Below are positions 60,428 to 64,000 of a stretch of 64,000 bases of DNA, piece after piece (within the stretch, counting starts at the first letter, position 1; each line of letters opens with the position of its first letter). The notes beneath the pieces were generated by a model. It had not been told where the DNA came from. It searched no databases and was given only the letters and a program-made list of their open reading frames with translations. Location: NCBI RefSeq assembly GCF_011761355.1, contig NZ_JAASRW010000008.1:57504-121503 (forward strand). Direction: 5' to 3'. The DNA comes from Paenibacillus lupini (lineage in GTDB: Bacteria; Bacillota; Bacilli; Paenibacillales; Paenibacillaceae). The translations under genes and the position numbers were made by a program.

Positions 60428-62479
60428 CTATTTTTTACCAGAACGATACATCAACCACATGAAATAAGGAGCACCCATAACGGCTGCAACAAGTCCCGAT
60501 GGCAGTTCTTTAGGTGCAAGCAGCGATCGGCCAACCGTATCGGCTAAGACAAGAAGCAGTGCTCCAAGCAATGCCGTCAGAGGTACCAGCTTGCGATACT
60601 TCGGGCCAACCAGCATACGAGTCATATGCGGAGCAATTAGACCGATAAAACCAATTGAACCAACCGTTGCAACTGCAGCTGCAGCCATCGCAACACCTAC
60701 TCCACCAATAACGAGACGGGTCCGGTCAACCCGAAGCCCCAGATTCGTTACGGTAGCATCTGAGAATTGAAGCACATCTACTTTCCGGGCAAGATACCAG
60801 GCGATCGGTAGAAGAACGATTGGCCAGAATACGAGCTGCCAGAAATCATCCCAGTTGCGTGCATAAGTCGTACCCGACAGCCATATAAGTGCGGATGCCA
60901 GCGTTAGTTTCATACGGATAACGAGCACCTGTACAACGGCACTGGCCATAGATGAGACGGCTAGACCAATTAAAGCTACAACAGAAGGGTTGAAGGAGCT
61001 TTTCCTTCCCAAGAAAAACACAATAACTGCCGCGCCAACCGCACCAATAAACGCACCTACTGGCAGCCACTGTACCGAAATTTGTGTAAACACCGCAAGC
61101 ATCAACATTGCACCAACACTTGCCCCGCCTGTCACTCCGATAATCGATGGATCAGCAAGCGGGTTACGAACAACTCCCTGCAGAAGTAGTCCGCTGACCG
61201 CAAGTGTAGCCCCTGCTAGAGCAGCTACGAGTGTACGAGGTATTCTCATTTCTACGATCCGCTGTGTACTATCTGCCCCATGGCCAAACAAAGCGTTAAT
61301 CACATCCGACACCGGAATGCGAAGACTTCCGAAAGCAAGACTGACAATAAGGCTGGCAACGAGCAGTACTGAGAAAATAACTGCCCACCATCCATACGAC
61401 AGCTTAGATGGCGACCTTCCTGGAGAGCTGCCCGTTTGAGGAGCCCCTTCCTTACGCGCTTTTACAGTACGCAAAACAAGATAAGCAAGCCACGGTCCAC
61501 CAATCAATGCCGTTACAGCACCGGCAGGCAGCGGACCTAGTGAATATTTGAAATGCATCGCGATGGCATCCGAGCCAATAACGATGATCGCTCCCCATAG
61601 AAATGATAGAGGCAGCAGTACCACATATCGTTTGGCCCCCAGCATCCGCATCAGATGTGGAGCAATCAAGCCTACGAAGCCAATCGGCCCCACGACACTG
61701 ACCGCTGCCGCCGCCAGCAGAACGCCAATTGCTAGGCCGATAAGGCGTATGCGGCCAACTTTTTGACCAAGGGAAGTGACGGTATCCTCATCAAGCTCCA
61801 TGAGATCCCACTTGCCTGCCATGAGTAACGCAATAAGAAAACAGCCAATAATCCATGGCCACGCATGCTGAACGCCATTCCAATCATTTTGCACAAGTGA
61901 GCCTGAGCCCCATATGAACAAGCCTTGTGTTTTTTGTTCATTGAATAACTGAAGTACACCGGTAAAGGCGGCTGCTGTCATCGTAACAATCATCCCGGAC
62001 AAAGCCAGCCTAACAGGTGAAGCCTTTGCTCCCCCCGCCATAACAAACGCTGCGCCGGCAGCAATAATAGCTCCAGCAAAAGTAAGGATCAATGGATACC
62101 CCATTGCTAAGCCGGGGAACAATATCGTCCCCGCTGTCAGCGCCAGGAAAGCTCCCGCATTAATACCAAGCGTGCTTGCAGAAGCCAGCGGATTACGGGT
62201 AACATTTTGAAATAGTGCTCCGGCTACAGCGAGTGCTCCACCTGTTAAGATACCAATTACGGTACGCGGGAGTCTTACCGTCCATAAAATTTGATGCTCA
62301 AGCACGGGGTTGGCTTCAAAGATCGCGCGCCATACCGTCTTTACCGGCATAGCCGCTTCCCCAAGGGTCAAGTGGTAAGAGGCCAAAGCAATGAGCAGCA
62401 GAAGACCCGCCGCTGATAACAGCAGCGGGCTCCAGTTGCCCTTACTTGTTTGTTTCGTTATTTGAAGGTTTGATTTCAT
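60428..62479 (-). CDS. Fused FecCD-type iron-siderophore ABC permease (FhuB-like)
   Basis: Membrane permease for ferric siderophore import, 683 residues, two FecCD domains in tandem (about 10-340 and 355-683), each with about ten helices. Each half has the paired motifs: AGALFQNVTRNPLASASTLGINAGA and SGLLLQGVVRNPLADPSIIGVTGGA, plus GPIGFVGLIAPHLMRML and GSIGFIGLIAPHMTRML. The fused form replaces a dimer of two separate subunits. Its ATG shares one base with the binding-protein stop (TAATG). No ATPase gene follows, so a shared ATPase encoded elsewhere is needed. Confidence 0.94.
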   Translation of the reverse strand: MKSNLQITKQTSKGNWSPLLLSAAGLLLLIALASYHLTLGEAAMPVKTVWRAIFEANPVLEHQILWTVRLPRTVIGILTGGALAVAGALFQNVTRNPLASASTLGINAGAFLALTAGTILFPGLAMGYPLILTFAGAIIAAGAAFVMAGGAKASPVRLALSGMIVTMTAAAFTGVLQLFNEQKTQGLFIWGSGSLVQNDWNGVQHAWPWIIGCFLIALLMAGKWDLMELDEDTVTSLGQKVGRIRLIGLAIGVLLAAAAVSVVGPIGFVGLIAPHLMRMLGAKRYVVLLPLSFLWGAIIVIGSDAIAMHFKYSLGPLPAGAVTALIGGPWLAYLVLRTVKARKEGAPQTGSSPGRSPSKLSYGWWAVIFSVLLVASLIVSLAFGSLRIPVSDVINALFGHGADSTQRIVEMRIPRTLVAALAGATLAVSGLLLQGVVRNPLADPSIIGVTGGASVGAMLMLAVFTQISVQWLPVGAFIGAVGAAVIVFFLGRKSSFNPSVVALIGLAVSSMASAVVQVLVIRMKLTLASALIWLSGTTYARNWDDFWQLVFWPIVLLPIAWYLARKVDVLQFSDATVTNLGLRVDRTRLVIGGVGVAMAAAAVATVGSIGFIGLIAPHMTRMLVGPKYRKLVPLTALLGALLLVLADTVGRSLLAPKELPSGLVAAVMGAPYFMWLMYRSGKK

Positions 62480-63522
62480 TAGCCAAGAGCTTCAATCGTG
62501 CGTTCGACGAGCAGTTTTGCAGACAACGGTCCGCCAAACGGCCAGATGCCTTTCATGTCATACACACGGTTTTCTTTAGCAAAATTCAGGTTCTTGTAGA
62601 CTTCGTTGTTAGGAAGCAGCTCGCTGAAGATGGTGTCCGTTGCGCTAGTTGTATAAAGTACGCTCGCATCTGGTGTTTTGGTCAGTCCTTCAATATCGGT
62701 CTCCGAGTAGCCATATTGTTGGAATGTGCTGTCCTTATGAGCATTCTTCAGTCCTACTTTATCCAAGATAGCCATCGCCATCGAGTTGTCAGTGAACAAG
62801 CGGAACATGCCAACGCCTTCATTCGTCCAAGCTTGTGTGAAGAGAACCTCTTGGCCTTCTTTACCTGCACTTGCAAGCTTCGCTTTCGAGTCATCATAGA
62901 AAGTATGCAGATCAGCCAGTACTTTCTCGCCTTCTGCTTTTTTACCAACAGCATCAGCAATAGCGGAGAAGGTTTGCTCCATTTCGCTGTACTGATCAAG
63001 TCCACCCTCTTCAGGGTAAGGGTTGAAAATCAAAGTTGGTGCAATAGCGGAAAGTTGATCATAGATCGCTTCATGACGGAAGCTAACACCAATGATCAAA
63101 TCCGGATCAAGACTAGTAATCGTCTCAATGCTAGGCTCTTGGCGTGTACCAACGTCTACGACCGCAGCATCCAGCTTTGGATCGATAGCTCCGTACCATT
63201 CCCCGTAGCCTTTTACATCAGCAACACCTGTTGGCTGCACGCCAAGTGCGATCAGGTCTTCTGCATATGTCCATTCAAGAACAACCACTTTCTTAGGTGT
63301 TCCTGTAATTTTTGTTTCACCAAGTGCATGTTTAATTGTACGTTCTGCAGTTTCATCAGTAGCCGTTCCCGTATTTGCATTTGAATTCGTATTAGTGCTT
63401 GTTTCCGTACCCAGCTTATTGTTACCCGAAGCATTATTGTTCGAGTTGCTTGCGCCTCCACATGCAGCGAGGAATACCATCATTGCTGCAAGAACCAAGC
63501 CAACCCATTTCATTTGTTTCAT
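62479..63522 (-). CDS. Iron-siderophore ABC transporter substrate-binding lipoprotein
   Basis: FhuD/FepB-type binding protein, 347 residues, anchored outside the membrane through a lipobox (VFLAAC, Cys21). An Asn/Thr/Ser-rich linker (24-60) leads to the periplasmic-binding-protein fold with VVVLEWTYAEDLIALGVQPTG, LDPDLIIGVSFRHEAIYDQLSAIAPTL and WPFGGPLSAKLLVERTIEAL. The RHE and W-P-F signature residues suit a ferric siderophore, possibly a hydroxamate; the exact ligand is not readable. GGGGG lies 8 nt upstream of the ATG, and a Fur box overlaps the transcription start region. Confidence 0.94.
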   Translation of the reverse strand: MKQMKWVGLVLAAMMVFLAACGGASNSNNNASGNNKLGTETSTNTNSNANTGTATDETAERTIKHALGETKITGTPKKVVVLEWTYAEDLIALGVQPTGVADVKGYGEWYGAIDPKLDAAVVDVGTRQEPSIETITSLDPDLIIGVSFRHEAIYDQLSAIAPTLIFNPYPEEGGLDQYSEMEQTFSAIADAVGKKAEGEKVLADLHTFYDDSKAKLASAGKEGQEVLFTQAWTNEGVGMFRLFTDNSMAMAILDKVGLKNAHKDSTFQQYGYSETDIEGLTKTPDASVLYTTSATDTIFSELLPNNEVYKNLNFAKENRVYDMKGIWPFGGPLSAKLLVERTIEALG

Positions 63523-63536
63523 TCTCTAAACCCCCA

Positions 63537-63555
63537 CATAATGATTATCATTCTC
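63537..63555. promoter_or_regulatory. Fur box
   Basis: On the minus strand GAGAATGATAATCATTATG matches 17 of 19 positions of the consensus Fur box. It lies just downstream of the -10 element, so iron-loaded Fur should repress the siderophore operon. Confidence 0.92.
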
Positions 63556-63569
63556 AATAACTGTTCTTA

Positions 63570-63598
63570 ATGATACGAATTAACCATAATTATGTCAA
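63570..63598 (-). promoter_or_regulatory. Sigma-A promoter of the siderophore uptake operon
   Basis: TTGACA at 63593-63598, a 17-nt spacer and TATCAT at 63570-63575 on the minus strand. Confidence 0.88.
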
Positions 63599-63627
63599 TA
63601 CCATTTTGATAACTTTGCCCATAAAAA

Positions 63628-63676
63628 ATAGCCCTTTACAGCATGATTGATCGCTCTTTCATGTGTAAAAGACTAT
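63628..63676 (-). terminator. Intrinsic terminator of the PHP phosphatase gene
   Basis: A 13-bp stem (ATAGTCTTTTACA with TGTAAAGGGCTAT, two G-U pairs) with an inner CATGA...TCATG, followed by a T-run on the minus strand. Confidence 0.85.
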
Positions 63677-63705
63677 TTTTTGATATAAATTAACTTCAAT
63701 TTTGT

Positions 63706-64000
63706 CTATTTTCCGAACAATGATTTAATCTTGCTCCACCCTGCCGCCTTAGCTGTTGGCTGGGGTATGGTAGGCTGATCCGTAATGCTCCTGCCATTCC
63801 ATAATGCCTGGGCATTACGCTCAAAGTAACGTCTCCATGCCGGACCAAGCTCTTGTTCCACTCGTTCATATGCGTCTTTCATACGAAAACCGCGCCATTC
63901 CAAATTATGCGCATCCGATGAGACAATATGTATTAACCCGCGCCGGCATAACGTCCATGCTGATTTCTCAATCCCTCTCCCGAAGCCACCTAGTAAGGAA
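63706..64000 (-). CDS. CpsB/YwqE-type PHP tyrosine-protein phosphatase, C-terminal fragment
   Basis: Only the last 98 or so residues are inside the window; the 5' part runs off the right edge. The reading frame from 64000 gives LLGGFGRGIEKSAWTL, then IHIVSSDAHN and WRGFRMKDAYERV. The SSDAHN motif supplies metal ligands of the PHP domain of manganese-dependent tyrosine phosphatases that dephosphorylate BY-kinases controlling exopolysaccharide and capsule synthesis. The C-terminal tail (about 30 residues, PTAKAAGWSKIKSLFGK) is basic and typical. The apparent TTG start at 63903 is internal. Identification is by motif and tail; a kinase partner would lie outside the window. Confidence 0.82.
   Translation of the reverse strand, partial: SLLGGFGRGIEKSAWTLCRRGLIHIVSSDAHNLEWRGFRMKDAYERVEQELGPAWRRYFERNAQALWNGRSITDQPTIPQPTAKAAGWSKIKSLFGK

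Noticed and set aside
63706-63903. Stand-alone 65-residue gene
   Set aside because: The frame continues upstream to the window edge and encodes the SSDAHN motif of a PHP phosphatase, so this is the 3' end of a longer gene.
1-64000. rRNA, tRNA, tmRNA or insertion sequence
   Set aside because: No tRNA-like cloverleaf with TTCGANTC in context, no rRNA-like conserved block and no transposase product were recognised by eye. A covariance-model search would settle this.

Overview
The window looks like chromosome from a spore-forming, flagellated, S-layer-bearing member of the Paenibacillaceae, most likely Paenibacillus. This rests on gene content and order: degS-degU, an alpha/beta SASP, the run murA-spoIID-spoIIQ-spoIIID-mbl-flhO-flhP, csaB with several SLH-domain proteins, and an 11-gene nuo operon. 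All 45 genes I support lie on the minus strand, so transcription runs from high to low coordinates. No rRNA, tRNA, transposase or phage gene was seen.

Layout from high to low coordinates. 63.7-64.0 kb: the C-terminus of a CpsB/YwqE-type PHP tyrosine phosphatase, cut by the window edge. 60.4-63.6 kb: a Fur-box-controlled siderophore lipoprotein and a fused FecCD permease. 58.0-60.2 kb: a chemoreceptor with unusual topology. 47.2-57.7 kb: nuoABCDHIJKLMN, complex I without the NADH module. 43.0-46.2 kb: an SLH-anchored subtilase and ywzB. 33.9-42.7 kb: murA, an HlyD-type adaptor with a MacB-like ABC pair, spoIID, spoIIQ (sigma-F-type promoter), spoIIID (sigma-E-type promoter) and mbl. 28.6-33.7 kb: flhO, flhP, an EpuA-like protein, a PgsA-like enzyme, fabZ and a phosphohexomutase. 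23.3-28.5 kb: a wall-polymer cluster (DUF5693, csaB, tagA, tagO/wecA-like). 12.5-22.7 kb: a large secreted SLH protein, the probable main S-layer protein and two unknown exported proteins. 10.6-12.4 kb: an SASP gene and metK. 0.3-10.5 kb: another giant SLH/Ig-repeat protein, a phosphodiester-glycosidase-like secreted protein, and degS-degU.

Many genes serve the cell surface. The tagO-like enzyme and TagA start and extend a lipid-linked secondary wall polymer, CsaB adds the pyruvyl ketal that SLH domains recognise, and four SLH proteins in the window are clients. The S-layer gene has a sigma-A promoter, a long leader and two in-frame translation starts, each with its own ribosome binding site.

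The most unusual signal is non-coding. Three intergenic places (1-86, 5478-5927, 46550-47125) carry arrays of 23-bp palindromes whose start-to-start spacing alternates 52 and 73 bp, a 125-bp period, with spacers of 29 and 50 bp. The palindrome sequence changes between and within arrays, with compensatory changes in the arms, while the spacing stays almost fixed. 52, 73 and 125 bp are close to 5, 7 and 12 helical turns. Each array lies just beyond an intrinsic terminator. I do not recognise this as a named repeat family. Array 5478-5927 is also flanked by related hairpins and a 239-bp inverted repeat.
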